A stretch of 13,711 nt of DNA from an uncultured Lachnospiraceae bacterium (GTDB lineage Bacteria > Bacillota > Clostridia > Lachnospirales > Lachnospiraceae): assembly GCA_902797785.1 (NCBI GenBank), contig CADBUD010000042.1, positions 1 to 13,711 on the forward strand. Reading direction: 5' to 3'. This document shows positions 6,676-13,583 of this stretch, piece by piece. Every line of letters begins with the position of its first letter. Positions within the stretch are counted from its first letter, which is position 1. A program made the translations under genes and the position numbers. The notes below the pieces were generated by a model. It was given only the letters and a program-made list of their open reading frames with translations. It was not told the DNA's origin and searched no databases.

Positions 6676-8890
6676 ACTGAATATTACAGCTGGCTCTGAT
6701 TTCTTCTTCCTCCCGAATGATCTGCTCCATTTCATCTTTTATCTCAACGATTTTTTCGTGTTCCCCTGACTTGATATAGAATACGGTTTTATAGATATCA
6801 TCCACTTTTGCCACATATGCCGGAGAAGGTCCTAAAAAGATACACTCTCCCCGGTGCTTTGCTTCCGCCCGCTTCATCAAAAAACCGGCATAGATCTCAC
6901 TTTTTTCTTTGCTGGCGGATGAGACCAGCACCATCAAAAGCTGCTCCGCCGGCGGATAGCCCAGTGCCCTTCGAAACTGGATTTCCTGTTCATAAAAGGC
7001 TTCGTAATCCTGTTTTTTGGAAGCTGTGATACTATAATGATCCGGCTGATAGGTCTGAATGATTACCTGACCCGGACGTTCTCCCCGTCCGGCCCGTCCC
7101 GCTGCCTGTACCAAAATCTGAAAAGTCTTTTCTGCACTCCGGTAATCGCCGGAGTGCAGGGAAACATCTGCCAAAAGAATGCCTGCCAGAGTCACCCGTT
7201 TAAAATCATGTCCTTTGATGATCATCTGGGTTCCGATCAGGACATCTGCCATTCCCTTTTGAAATTCGGAAAGAATCTTTTCCTGTTCTCCCTTTTTCCG
7301 GGTAGTATCATAATCCATACGGAGTGTCCTGATTCCCGGAAAAATCTGTCGGATGCTCTCTTCCACCTTCTGCGTTCCCAGTTTAAATCCTCCGATATAT
7401 CTTGATCCGCAAGCCGGACAGCTTCGAATTGCCGGCGTCTGATAACCGCAGTAATGACAGATCATTTTCCCATTCTTGTGAGACGTCAATGCTACGTCAC
7501 AATGTGGGCACATGAGCGGCTTCCCGCAGGAACGGCAGGTCACATTAGAAATATATCCTCTGCGGTTAAGGAACAGTACGATCTGCTCTTTTTTGTCTAG
7601 CCGATCCTGAATCAAAAACTTTAACCTTCGGCTGAACATAGAGGAATTTCCTTCCTGGAACTCTTTCCTTAGATCGACTGTTTCAACAAGAGGAAGCAGA
7701 CTTTGTCCTGCCCGGTTCTTTAATTGAAGCAGCGTATATTCCCCTGTCCGGGTACGATAGTAGCTTTCCACCGAAGGTGTGGCGGAGCCTAAGACCACAT
7801 AGGCTCCACATGATCTAGCGCGCTCAATAGCCACCTCTCTCGCATGATAGCAAGGTGTTTTTTCGTTTTTATAACTTCCCTCATGCTCCTCATCTAAAAT
7901 GATGAGTCCCAGATTTTGAAACGGAACAAACAGGGCTGAGCGTGGCCCAATGATCACATCTACTTCTCCTCTCTCGACCCGCAGAAACTGATCGTACCGT
8001 TCTCCTGCCGACATCCTGGAATTTAACACAGAAACCCGGTCATTGAACCGCTGGCAGAAACGAAGCAGTGTTTGATAGGTCAGGGAGATTTCCGGAATCA
8101 GCACTATGCTTTGCTTCCCTTTTTTGATTTCTTCTGCGATCAGCTCCATGTAGACCTCAGTCTTTCCGCTTCCTGTAACTCCCTTTAACAAATAGACCGG
8201 ACGTTTTCCTTCTGCCAGATCGCATTTGATTTTTTCTACCGCTTTTGCCTGCTCTTGATTCAATATCACAGAATCGCCCCTTTGACTGGGAACGGCAATC
8301 GGCGTCCGGTATTCCTGTTCGGAAAGAATCTCAATATATCCCCGCTCTACGAACCAGCGAAGAACCGCCGGAGTGACGAAGAGCTTTCCGGTCACGATTT
8401 CATAAGGAATCACCGGTGCCTCAAGCAATCCGCGCATCAGCCTTGCCCTTGCCGTCTGGTTCTTCTGTTCCATTGTCTTTAATAAAGCCGTCCCATCTGA
8501 GGGAAGAAGCTTGCTCACAACATATCTCTTCTGCTTTTCCTCTACCTTTTTTTTCACGGGAAGCACCGTCCTGATTGCTTGTGCCATCGTCCCCCCATAA
8601 TTGCGATGAATCCAACGAGCCAGCTCTAAGAGCTGATCCTGAATCCCAAGGATCGAAGTATCCACAGATAAAATTTCCTTAAGCTTTTCCGGTGGCCAAT
8701 CATTTTTATTGGTCAGTTCTAAAATCCGTCCCTTACGCACGGTGCTGCCCTTTCCAAATGGCACATCTACCTGCATTCCTGTGGTAAGGGTTCCTTTTAA
8801 ATGATCCGGAATCTTGTACTGAAAGGTCCGATCCAGCTTTTCGGTAGAGATATCAATAATCACATTAGCATATTTATAATCCATTTTCAT
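6647..8890 (-). CDS. priA: Primosomal protein N' (PriA), replication-restart helicase
   Basis: A 3'-5' superfamily 2 helicase that recognises stalled forks and reloads the replicative helicase. The 747 residues are close to the E. coli length of about 730. The N-terminal 3'-DNA-binding domain (1-105) includes YANVIIDISTEKLDRTFQYKIP. Helicase motifs in order: Walker A GVTGSGKTE (237-245), DEEH (333-336), GSATPS (368-373), GTQMIIKGHDF (553-563) and QAAGRAGRG (595-603). Between the helicase lobes, eight Cys bind two zinc ions (452, 455, 461, 464, 478, 481, 491, 494). The start is uncertain: GGAG lies 4 bases before this ATG and 10 bases before an in-frame ATG at 8884, so the protein may begin two residues later. 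It follows murE by 12 bases. A perfect inverted repeat lies inside the gene. Confidence 0.97.
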   Translation of the reverse strand: MKMDYKYANVIIDISTEKLDRTFQYKIPDHLKGTLTTGMQVDVPFGKGSTVRKGRILELTNKNDWPPEKLKEILSVDTSILGIQDQLLELARWIHRNYGGTMAQAIRTVLPVKKKVEEKQKRYVVSKLLPSDGTALLKTMEQKNQTARARLMRGLLEAPVIPYEIVTGKLFVTPAVLRWFVERGYIEILSEQEYRTPIAVPSQRGDSVILNQEQAKAVEKIKCDLAEGKRPVYLLKGVTGSGKTEVYMELIAEEIKKGKQSIVLIPEISLTYQTLLRFCQRFNDRVSVLNSRMSAGERYDQFLRVERGEVDVIIGPRSALFVPFQNLGLIILDEEHEGSYKNEKTPCYHAREVAIERARSCGAYVVLGSATPSVESYYRTRTGEYTLLQLKNRAGQSLLPLVETVDLRKEFQEGNSSMFSRRLKFLIQDRLDKKEQIVLFLNRRGYISNVTCRSCGKPLMCPHCDVALTSHKNGKMICHYCGYQTPAIRSCPACGSRYIGGFKLGTQKVEESIRQIFPGIRTLRMDYDTTRKKGEQEKILSEFQKGMADVLIGTQMIIKGHDFKRVTLAGILLADVSLHSGDYRSAEKTFQILVQAAGRAGRGERPGQVIIQTYQPDHYSITASKKQDYEAFYEQEIQFRRALGYPPAEQLLMVLVSSASKEKSEIYAGFLMKRAEAKHRGECIFLGPSPAYVAKVDDIYKTVFYIKSGEHEKIVEIKDEMEQIIREEEEIRASCNIQFDFNPMNLL
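7132..7159. repeat. Perfect 11-bp inverted repeat inside priA
   Basis: CTGCACTCCGG (7132-7142) and its exact reverse complement (7149-7159) are separated by 6 bases. The priA mRNA could form an 11-pair GC-rich hairpin here, in the codons for residues LHSGDYRSAE between helicase motifs V and VI. No T-run follows directly, so it is not a standard terminator. Confidence 0.75.
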
Positions 8891-8902
8891 GCTGCTCCAA
8901 AG

Positions 8903-10381
8903 TCAATTCTGACTGCGCTGCTCTTCTAAAATCTCCTGAATGATCACCCGCTCATCCATTGGATATTTCACCCCGTTGATTTCCTGGTAGTCCTCATGTC
9001 CTTTTCCGGCAAGTACAATGACATCCCCTGGCTCTCCATGAGAAATCGCATATGCAATGGCTTCCTTTCTGTCACAAATCTCGATATATTTTCCGGAAGT
9101 TTTTTGTATCCCTTTTTTGATATCATCGATAATCGCCTGTGGTTCTTCTGTCCGCGGATTATCCGAGGTAATGATGGTCAGATCTGCAAGATTTCCGGAG
9201 ACCTCTCCCATCTCATAGCGCCGGGATTTCGCGCGTTTTCCCCCACATCCAAATAAGCAGACCAGCCTTTTAGGATGATATTCCTTTAAGGTCATCAAAA
9301 GGCTCTTTAAGCTCATGGCATTGTGGGCATAGTCAATCATCAGGGTAAAATCATCTGACACCTTCACCATTTCGATTCTCCCCTTTACCCTGACCTTTAA
9401 AAGAGCCTCCTTCATCCGCTCTTTCGGAACATCAAAATGACGGCAGATTGCAATCGCGGTCAGGGAATTATAGACACTAAAGCGCCCCGGAATATCGATG
9501 GTCACATCCATATCCATCTTTCCCGTCAAATGATAGGACACGCCCAGATATCCGTTTTCCTTTACCAGCTCCATCTGCTCTGCCCTAAGATCCGCCTCCT
9601 GAGAAAATCCAAAGGTCTCCACCTCACAGGTATGCCCCTCTAAAATTTCCTTAAAATGTTCATCATCACAATTGAATATACCTACCTTGCACTGGCGGAA
9701 CAAAAGGGATTTACAATGAAGATAATCCGCAAAATCCTTGTGTTCATTTGGACCGATATGATCTGGCTCAAGATTGGTAAAAATTCCATAATCAAAGAGA
9801 AATCCGGCAGTCCGGTGAAGCATCAGTCCCTGGGAGGAAACCTCCATTACGACACTGTCACATCCTGCCTCTACCATTTTCCGGAAGCTTTCCTGGATCA
9901 CATAGGACTCCGGCGTCGTATTGGCCGAAGGAATCCGCTCCTCTCCAATGATGGTTTCAATCGTTCCGATCAGCCCCGTGCGATGTCCTGCAAGCTCTAA
10001 AATATTTTGAACCATGTAGGTCGTCGTTGTTTTTCCTTTGGTTCCGGTAACGCCGATTACCGTCAGCTCTTTTGCCGGATGGGAAAACCACGCCGCGGAA
10101 AGGCATGCCAGGGCGTAACGGCTGTTCTCCACCCGAATGACAGTCACATCACTTTGCAGAAGATTCGACGGCAGATCTTCTACAATAACTGCCGCAGCGC
10201 CTTTTTTTATCACATCATAAAGATATTGATGTCCATCTGTTTCCGCTCCTTTGAGCGCAACGAACAGACAGCCCGGAACCGCTTTTCTGGAGTCATAGAT
10301 TAACCGGGTAATCTCTTTTTCCAACGAACCCTGTTTTTTTTCATAAGAGAGGTTTTGAAGCAGGTCAGTGAGAGTTTTCAT
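8903..10381 (-). CDS. murE: UDP-MurNAc-L-Ala-D-Glu:meso-diaminopimelate ligase (MurE)
   Basis: A cytoplasmic ATP-dependent ligase that adds the third residue of the peptidoglycan stem peptide. With an extra two-residue start counted it is 494 residues, the family length. In that numbering: the N-terminal UDP-binding domain has YDSRK (31-35), the ATP loop is GVTGTKGKTTT (112-122), TTPES (157-161) follows, and the Lys that is carbamylated in the family is Lys226 in HCKSLLF. DNPR at 409-412 marks meso-diaminopimelate rather than L-lysine as substrate. The ATG at 10387 directly abuts the GAAGGA ribosome binding site, whereas the in-frame ATG at 10381 is 6 bases from it; the second start is preferred. 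It opens the minus-strand run and has a strong promoter. Confidence 0.95.
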   Translation of the reverse strand: MKTLTDLLQNLSYEKKQGSLEKEITRLIYDSRKAVPGCLFVALKGAETDGHQYLYDVIKKGAAAVIVEDLPSNLLQSDVTVIRVENSRYALACLSAAWFSHPAKELTVIGVTGTKGKTTTTYMVQNILELAGHRTGLIGTIETIIGEERIPSANTTPESYVIQESFRKMVEAGCDSVVMEVSSQGLMLHRTAGFLFDYGIFTNLEPDHIGPNEHKDFADYLHCKSLLFRQCKVGIFNCDDEHFKEILEGHTCEVETFGFSQEADLRAEQMELVKENGYLGVSYHLTGKMDMDVTIDIPGRFSVYNSLTAIAICRHFDVPKERMKEALLKVRVKGRIEMVKVSDDFTLMIDYAHNAMSLKSLLMTLKEYHPKRLVCLFGCGGKRAKSRRYEMGEVSGNLADLTIITSDNPRTEEPQAIIDDIKKGIQKTSGKYIEICDRKEAIAYAISHGEPGDVIVLAGKGHEDYQEINGVKYPMDERVIIQEILEEQRSQN

Positions 10382-10415
10382 GTTCATTCCTTCTTTCTAT
10401 CTTTCATACTATTGA

Positions 10416-10444
10416 ATCATATCATAGACCGTGGCTCTTTTCAA
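10416..10444 (-). promoter_or_regulatory. Sigma-A promoter of murE
   Basis: On the minus strand: TTGAAA (10439-10444), a 17-base spacer, and TATGAT (10416-10421) with TGA before it, an extended -10. Transcription would start near 10409, giving a leader of about 28 bases with the ribosome binding site. It probably drives murE-priA and perhaps the whole six-gene run. Confidence 0.75.
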
Positions 10445-10458
10445 GTGGGTAACCTGCG

Positions 10459-10486
10459 TATAACAGTTTACTTTTCCCCTGTTATA
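10459..10486. promoter_or_regulatory. Inverted repeat over the S1-gene promoter, candidate operator
   Basis: TATAACAG (10459-10466) and CTGTTATA (10479-10486) are an exact 8-base inverted repeat with a 12-base spacer. The arms flank and overlap the -35 box and spacer of the S1-gene promoter, where a dimeric regulator would block transcription. It lies upstream of the murE promoter on the other strand. Confidence 0.4.
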
Positions 10487-10495
10487 TAGTAAAAT
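10467..10495 (+). promoter_or_regulatory. Promoter of the S1-domain gene
   Basis: TTTACT (10467-10472), a 17-base spacer and TAAAAT (10490-10495) form a plausible sigma-A promoter with a transcript start near 10502 and a leader of about 54 bases. The leader holds the 10-base palindrome ATAGTACTAT (10526-10535). Confidence 0.55.
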
Positions 10496-10555
10496 ATAGG
10501 AAACGAATTAAAGCATTCCGAAGTAATAGTACTATGATGAAATGGAGGAAATCAT

Positions 10556-11488
10556 ATGTCTGAAGTAGAAACAAACACAAAAACAGAAAGCATGGACGAT
10601 TATAAATCCATGTTGGAGCACAGCTTTCGCAAACTGGAGGCCGGGGATATTATCACCGGTACGGTAATCGACCTTGATGAGGACTATGTCACGGTAGATT
10701 TAAACTATTATACCCAGGGCATCATCAAAACCTCGGATTTGAGCAACGATCCCGGTTTCTCTTTTTTTGATGAGATCCGCATCGGAGATCCTATTACCGC
10801 GGTCATTCTGTCCATGGATTCTAAAGACGGCAGCATCCTTCTTTCCAAAAAAGAAGCAGAAAACCTTCTTTCCTGGGAAAAGCTTGAAAAATACAAGAAG
10901 GAAGAAACCATTCTGACCGTAAAAATCAGCGGCATTGTAAATGGCGGCGTGATTGCCTATGTAGAAGGAATCCGCGGCTTCCTTCCTGCTTCGCAGCTCT
11001 CCCTCGAATATGTCGAAGATCTTAATGACTGGCTTCACAAAAAAGTAGATGCCAGAGTCATCACTGTAAATGAATCTGAAAAAAAGCTGGTTCTTTCCGC
11101 AAAGGTCGTTGCCAAAGAGCGGGCCAAGGAAGAACTGTCCCGTCGGATTTCCATGATTGTTCCCGGTACAATTCTAAATGGAACTGTCGAAACCATTACA
11201 AAATATGGTGCCTTTATCCAACTGGGGGATGGACTGTCCGGTCTTCTTCACATTTCCCAGATCAGTCATCGCCGCTTAAAATCTCCAAAAGAAGTCTTAA
11301 AAGAAGGCGATGCGATTCAGGTCAAGGTAATTTCCACCGATAATGGTAAAATCAGCCTTAGTCGAAAAGAATTAGAAGAACTCCCGGTAGAAGCAGAAGA
11401 GCTCCCGGAGGTCTATGAGTATCATGAAACAGAGGCTGCCTCTACGAGTCTGGCCGGTCTGTTATCCGGCTTTTCTTTCGAAGACTGA
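10556..11488 (+). CDS. S1 RNA-binding domain protein (ribosomal protein S1-like, three domains)
   Basis: A 310-residue cytoplasmic RNA-binding protein with three S1 (OB-fold) domains: about 28-99 (GDIITGTVIDLDEDYVTVDL to GSILLSKK), 116-184 (the diverged second type with GVIAYVEGIRGFLPASQL) and 203-271 (GTILNGTVETITKYGAFIQL to GKISLSRKELE). The order matches the first domains of bacterial RpsA-like proteins. The protein is shorter than E. coli S1 (six domains) and Bacillus YpfD (four). An acidic tail with a doubled EELP motif (274-277 and 281-284) ends it. GGAGG lies 7 bases before the ATG. It is transcribed alone, divergent from murE, and ends at a strong terminator. Likely role: mRNA binding on the ribosome or an accessory translation/RNA-decay function. 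Whether it is the organism's main S1 cannot be told here. Confidence 0.88.
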   Translation: MSEVETNTKTESMDDYKSMLEHSFRKLEAGDIITGTVIDLDEDYVTVDLNYYTQGIIKTSDLSNDPGFSFFDEIRIGDPITAVILSMDSKDGSILLSKKEAENLLSWEKLEKYKKEETILTVKISGIVNGGVIAYVEGIRGFLPASQLSLEYVEDLNDWLHKKVDARVITVNESEKKLVLSAKVVAKERAKEELSRRISMIVPGTILNGTVETITKYGAFIQLGDGLSGLLHISQISHRRLKSPKEVLKEGDAIQVKVISTDNGKISLSRKELEELPVEAEELPEVYEYHETEAASTSLAGLLSGFSFED

Positions 11489-11590
11489 TTCCATGCGCTT
11501 CATTTTATCCTGTCAGCGAAATCCAGCCGTCGTTTTCGTTAACAGGTATTATCCATTAAGAAAGCGACAGCATTTCTTGCTGGCGAACAA

Positions 11591-11633
11591 AAAGAAAAAG
11601 TCTGGAGCATCCGCAACTCCAGACTTTTTTCTT
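11591..11633. terminator. Bidirectional terminator between the S1-domain gene and pilZ
   Basis: A 13-base perfect stem (11595-11607 with 11617-11629) closes a 9-base loop; A-rich and T-rich flanks extend it with a one-base bulge. The plus side ends in six T's and the minus side in a run of T's broken by one C, so it can stop both converging genes. The 106 bases before it (11489-11594) show no gene. Confidence 0.9.
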
Positions 11634-11645
11634 TGAAACTTTTTC

Positions 11646-12023
11646 TTATATCTCTTCTTCTATCTCACCATTTTCGTTTTCATCAACAATCTGGTAAACT
11701 TCAATCTTGAACCTGTCAGAATCAGACAGTCCCAAAAAGATTCCTCCATATCGATAGATATTTGCATCAATCTTTTGAACCCGGATGATTTTAATCACCG
11801 TTTTAATATGTTCCTTCGTCCAGATTTCAATCTCTGTATTATAAAAAGAATCCATATCCAGCTGACGATTCGTAATAAATCCGATTCCATCCTTAGAAAG
11901 ATCCAGAACCCGGACAGGAATCATCTGTACGGAAACGGAATCGGATACATCATTATCGATGCGATCCAGTGCTATGTTGACATTTAACTCCAATCGTTTT
12001 GATTTGCGTTTATTTTCCGGCAT
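11646..12023 (-). CDS. PilZ-domain protein, probable cyclic-di-GMP receptor
   Basis: A 125-residue protein that is one PilZ domain with a short acidic tail. The two ligand motifs are present: RxxxR with Arg6 and Arg10 at the N terminus (RKSKR), and DxSxxG at Asp41, Ser43 and Gly46 (DLSKDGIGF). Later strands include YRYGGIFLGLSDSDRFKI, the usual end of the barrel before the C-terminal helix. By family knowledge it binds cyclic-di-GMP and passes the signal to a partner; in Clostridia such proteins affect motility, adhesion or polysaccharide export. No partner gene is next to it: it converges on the S1-domain gene and diverges from aroC. GGGAGGG stands 5 bases before the ATG. The target is unknown. 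Confidence 0.85.
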   Translation of the reverse strand: MPENKRKSKRLELNVNIALDRIDNDVSDSVSVQMIPVRVLDLSKDGIGFITNRQLDMDSFYNTEIEIWTKEHIKTVIKIIRVQKIDANIYRYGGIFLGLSDSDRFKIEVYQIVDENENGEIEEEI

Positions 12024-12035
12024 AAAAACCCTCCC

Positions 12036-12074
12036 ATTCTTGCCATTTTTGTAATTCTGCCAATTTTTGTGGCA
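12036..12074 (-). repeat. Imperfect tandem repeat and small hairpin in the pilZ leader
   Basis: Two near-copies of about 18 bases (TTCTTGCCATTTTTGTAA and TTCTGCCAATTTTTGTGG, read on the plus strand) sit in the 5' leader of pilZ. In the mRNA, TGCCA (12070-12074) can pair with TGGCA at 12058-12062 or at 12041-12045, giving two mutually exclusive small hairpins. Whether this matters is unknown. Confidence 0.35.
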
Positions 12075-12115
12075 TTTTGCAAACGTATGCTGCCCTCTTT
12101 GACCATCTCTTCTAT

Positions 12116-12144
12116 ACTATAAATCAAAACCCTCAGAAAAGCAA
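12116..12144 (-). promoter_or_regulatory. Promoter of pilZ
   Basis: On the minus strand: TTGCTT (12139-12144), a 17-base spacer, and TATAGT (12116-12121). The transcript would start near 12109 and have a leader of about 86 bases. It lies back to back with the aroC promoter, with 18 bases between the two -35 boxes. Confidence 0.5.
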
Positions 12145-12162
12145 GGAAAAAATAGAACAGGC

Positions 12163-12191
12163 TTGTTCCAAAGAAATCAATCTGATATAAT
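12163..12191 (+). promoter_or_regulatory. Promoter of aroC
   Basis: TTGTTC (12163-12168), a 17-base spacer and a perfect TATAAT (12186-12191) with TGA before it give a strong extended -10 promoter. Transcription would start near 12198, giving a leader of about 82 bases. Confidence 0.7.
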
Positions 12192-12210
12192 GAACTATCA
12201 GAAGAAAATA

Positions 12211-12243
12211 GTTGCTATGAACAGCAGAGCTGTGAATAGTAAC
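12211..12243 (+). promoter_or_regulatory. Hairpin in the aroC 5' leader
   Basis: GTTGCTAT (12211-12218) pairs with ATAGTAAC (12236-12243), eight pairs with one G-U. A symmetric GA/GA internal loop (12219-12220 and 12234-12235) follows, then ACAGC/GCTGT (12221-12225 with 12229-12233) closes an AGA loop. The tandem GA mismatch is a shape that stabilises RNA. A smaller GATT-CAAG-AATC hairpin (12255-12266) touches the AGGAGG ribosome binding site (12267-12272). No terminator lies between, so any control would act on translation or stability, or the structure may be neutral. Confidence 0.5.
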
Positions 12244-12279
12244 AGAAAATGAGAGATTCAAGAATCAGGAGGCACATTT

Positions 12280-13389
12280 ATGTCATCATCAATTTACGGA
12301 AAAATATTCAGCATCTCTACCTGGGGCGAATCCCACGGAGCGGCACTAGGCGTAACCGTAGACGGCTGCCCGGCCGGCTTATCCCTTTCAGAGAAAGAGG
12401 TTCAAGCCTTTCTTGACCGCCGCAAGCCCGGCCAGTCCAAATTTACAACACAGCGTCAGGAAGAAGATATGGTCAGCATTCTTTCCGGCGTCTTTGAAGG
12501 CCAGACAACCGGCACCCCGATTTCCATGATCGTTTTTAACAAGGATCAACGTTCCCGCGATTATCATGCGATTGCAGAATGCTATCGTCCGGGACATGCC
12601 GACTATACCTTTGATGAAAAATACGGTTTTCGGGATTACCGTGGCGGTGGTCGTTCTTCCGGTCGTGAAACCATCGGGCGTGTCGCGGCAGGTGCTGTCG
12701 CATCAAAGCTTCTGCAGGAGCTCGGCATTTCTCTCCGCTGCTATACCAGAGCCATCGGACCGGTTTCGATTCCTGAGAAAGAAATCCATTGGGATGAGAT
12801 TTCACAAAACCACCTCTGTATGCCCAATCAGGAATATGCAAAAAAAGCAGAGCAATACTTAGAGAAATGTATCTCTAATCAGGATTCCAGTGGTGGAATC
12901 ATCGAATGTGTCGTAGAACACCTTCCTGTCGGAATCGGAGACCCTGTCTTTGAAAAGTGCAGCGCAAACCTTGCTAAGGCAATCTGCTCCATCGGGGCGG
13001 TCAAGGGCTTTGAAATCGGTGATGGATTTTTAGCTGCTAAAGCGAAAGGAAGTGAAAATAATGATGTGTTCTTCGCCGAATCGGACGGACAGATCAAAAA
13101 AGAAACCAATCATGCCGGCGGCATTTTAGGTGGAATTTCTGATGGAAGCCCCATCATCTTCCGGGCTGCTATCAAGCCGACCCCTTCCATCTCCCAAATC
13201 CAAAAAACGGTAAATCGTCAGCATGAAAATGTCGATCTGGCAATCAAAGGCCGACATGATCCTGTCATTGTCCCACGTGCTGTTGTCGTTGTAGAATCCA
13301 TGGCTGCCATTGCTATAGCAGATATGCTTTTGTCATCCATGACTTCACGGATGGACCGGATCAAAGCATTCTTCCAGACTTCCCTGTAA
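12280..13389 (+). CDS. aroC: Chorismate synthase
   Basis: The last enzyme of the shikimate pathway: it converts 5-enolpyruvylshikimate-3-phosphate to chorismate using reduced FMN, supplying aromatic amino acids and folate. The 369 residues fit the family. Signatures in order: GESHG (16-20) with His19, RRKPGQS (47-53), RPGHADYT (103-110) with His106, GGGRSSGRET (122-131), GGISDG (284-289) and KGRHDPVIVPR (323-333). His19 and His106 match the two active-site His of the family. AGGAGG lies 7 bases before the ATG. The gene stands alone, without other aro genes beside it, on its own promoter and leader. The strain would be expected to make its own chorismate, although the rest of the pathway is not visible. 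Confidence 0.97.
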   Translation: MSSSIYGKIFSISTWGESHGAALGVTVDGCPAGLSLSEKEVQAFLDRRKPGQSKFTTQRQEEDMVSILSGVFEGQTTGTPISMIVFNKDQRSRDYHAIAECYRPGHADYTFDEKYGFRDYRGGGRSSGRETIGRVAAGAVASKLLQELGISLRCYTRAIGPVSIPEKEIHWDEISQNHLCMPNQEYAKKAEQYLEKCISNQDSSGGIIECVVEHLPVGIGDPVFEKCSANLAKAICSIGAVKGFEIGDGFLAAKAKGSENNDVFFAESDGQIKKETNHAGGILGGISDGSPIIFRAAIKPTPSISQIQKTVNRQHENVDLAIKGRHDPVIVPRAVVVVESMAAIAIADMLLSSMTSRMDRIKAFFQTSL

Positions 13390-13397
13390 ACATATAT

Positions 13398-13542
13398 CAT
13401 GCCATCGAGTAGGAGCATTCTCCCCCTACTCGCTGACAACGCTGTTGCCAACCTCAAGCCTTCGTCTTTCGGTGTTCTACCGTCGCCAAAGTGTCTTCCT
13501 TTCGTGCATGCACGAGTCAGACACCTTGGCTCGTTGTCATGC
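13398..13542. other. Hairpin-rich element after aroC; possible dispersed repeat or small RNA
   Basis: About 145 non-coding bases hold nested complementary arms. CGAGTAGG (13406-13413) pairs with CCTACTCG (13425-13432). TGACAACG (13434-13441) pairs with CGTTGTCA (13532-13539), and with one bulged T the adjacent GC pairs extend it to ten. Inside that outer stem are CGGT/ACCG (13470-13473 with 13479-13482) and a long arm: GCCAA (13485-13489) with TTGGC (13526-13530), a mismatch, GTGTCT (13491-13496) with AGACAC (13519-13524), capped by TCGTG/CACGA (13502-13506 with 13511-13515). CATGC flanks the element at 13398-13402 and 13538-13542. On the minus strand the loops are rich in A and G (CGAAAG, GGAAGA), as in many structured RNAs, which hints at minus-strand transcription. 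Function is unknown. Confidence 0.5.
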
Positions 13543-13545
13543 AAA

Positions 13546-13583
13546 ATCAGGAGCTGTCCTCTTTCTTATCAACAGCTCCTGAT
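13546..13583. terminator. Likely terminator of aroC, possibly bidirectional
   Basis: A perfect 12-base stem (13546-13557 with 13572-13583) closes a 14-base loop. The T-run is short and displaced on the plus strand (GATTTT) and is TTT on the minus strand, so termination strength is doubtful. It lies 156 bases after the aroC stop, beyond the hairpin-rich element. Confidence 0.5.

Noticed and set aside
12198..12279. T-box or known amino-acid riboswitch before aroC
   Set aside because: No T-box core sequence and no terminator/antiterminator pair with a T-run are present.
13218..13544. A 108-codon minus-strand frame crossing the aroC end and the hairpin-rich element
   Set aside because: It is antisense to the conserved aroC 3' end for most of its length and has no ribosome binding site; its N-terminal part only reads through the structured element.
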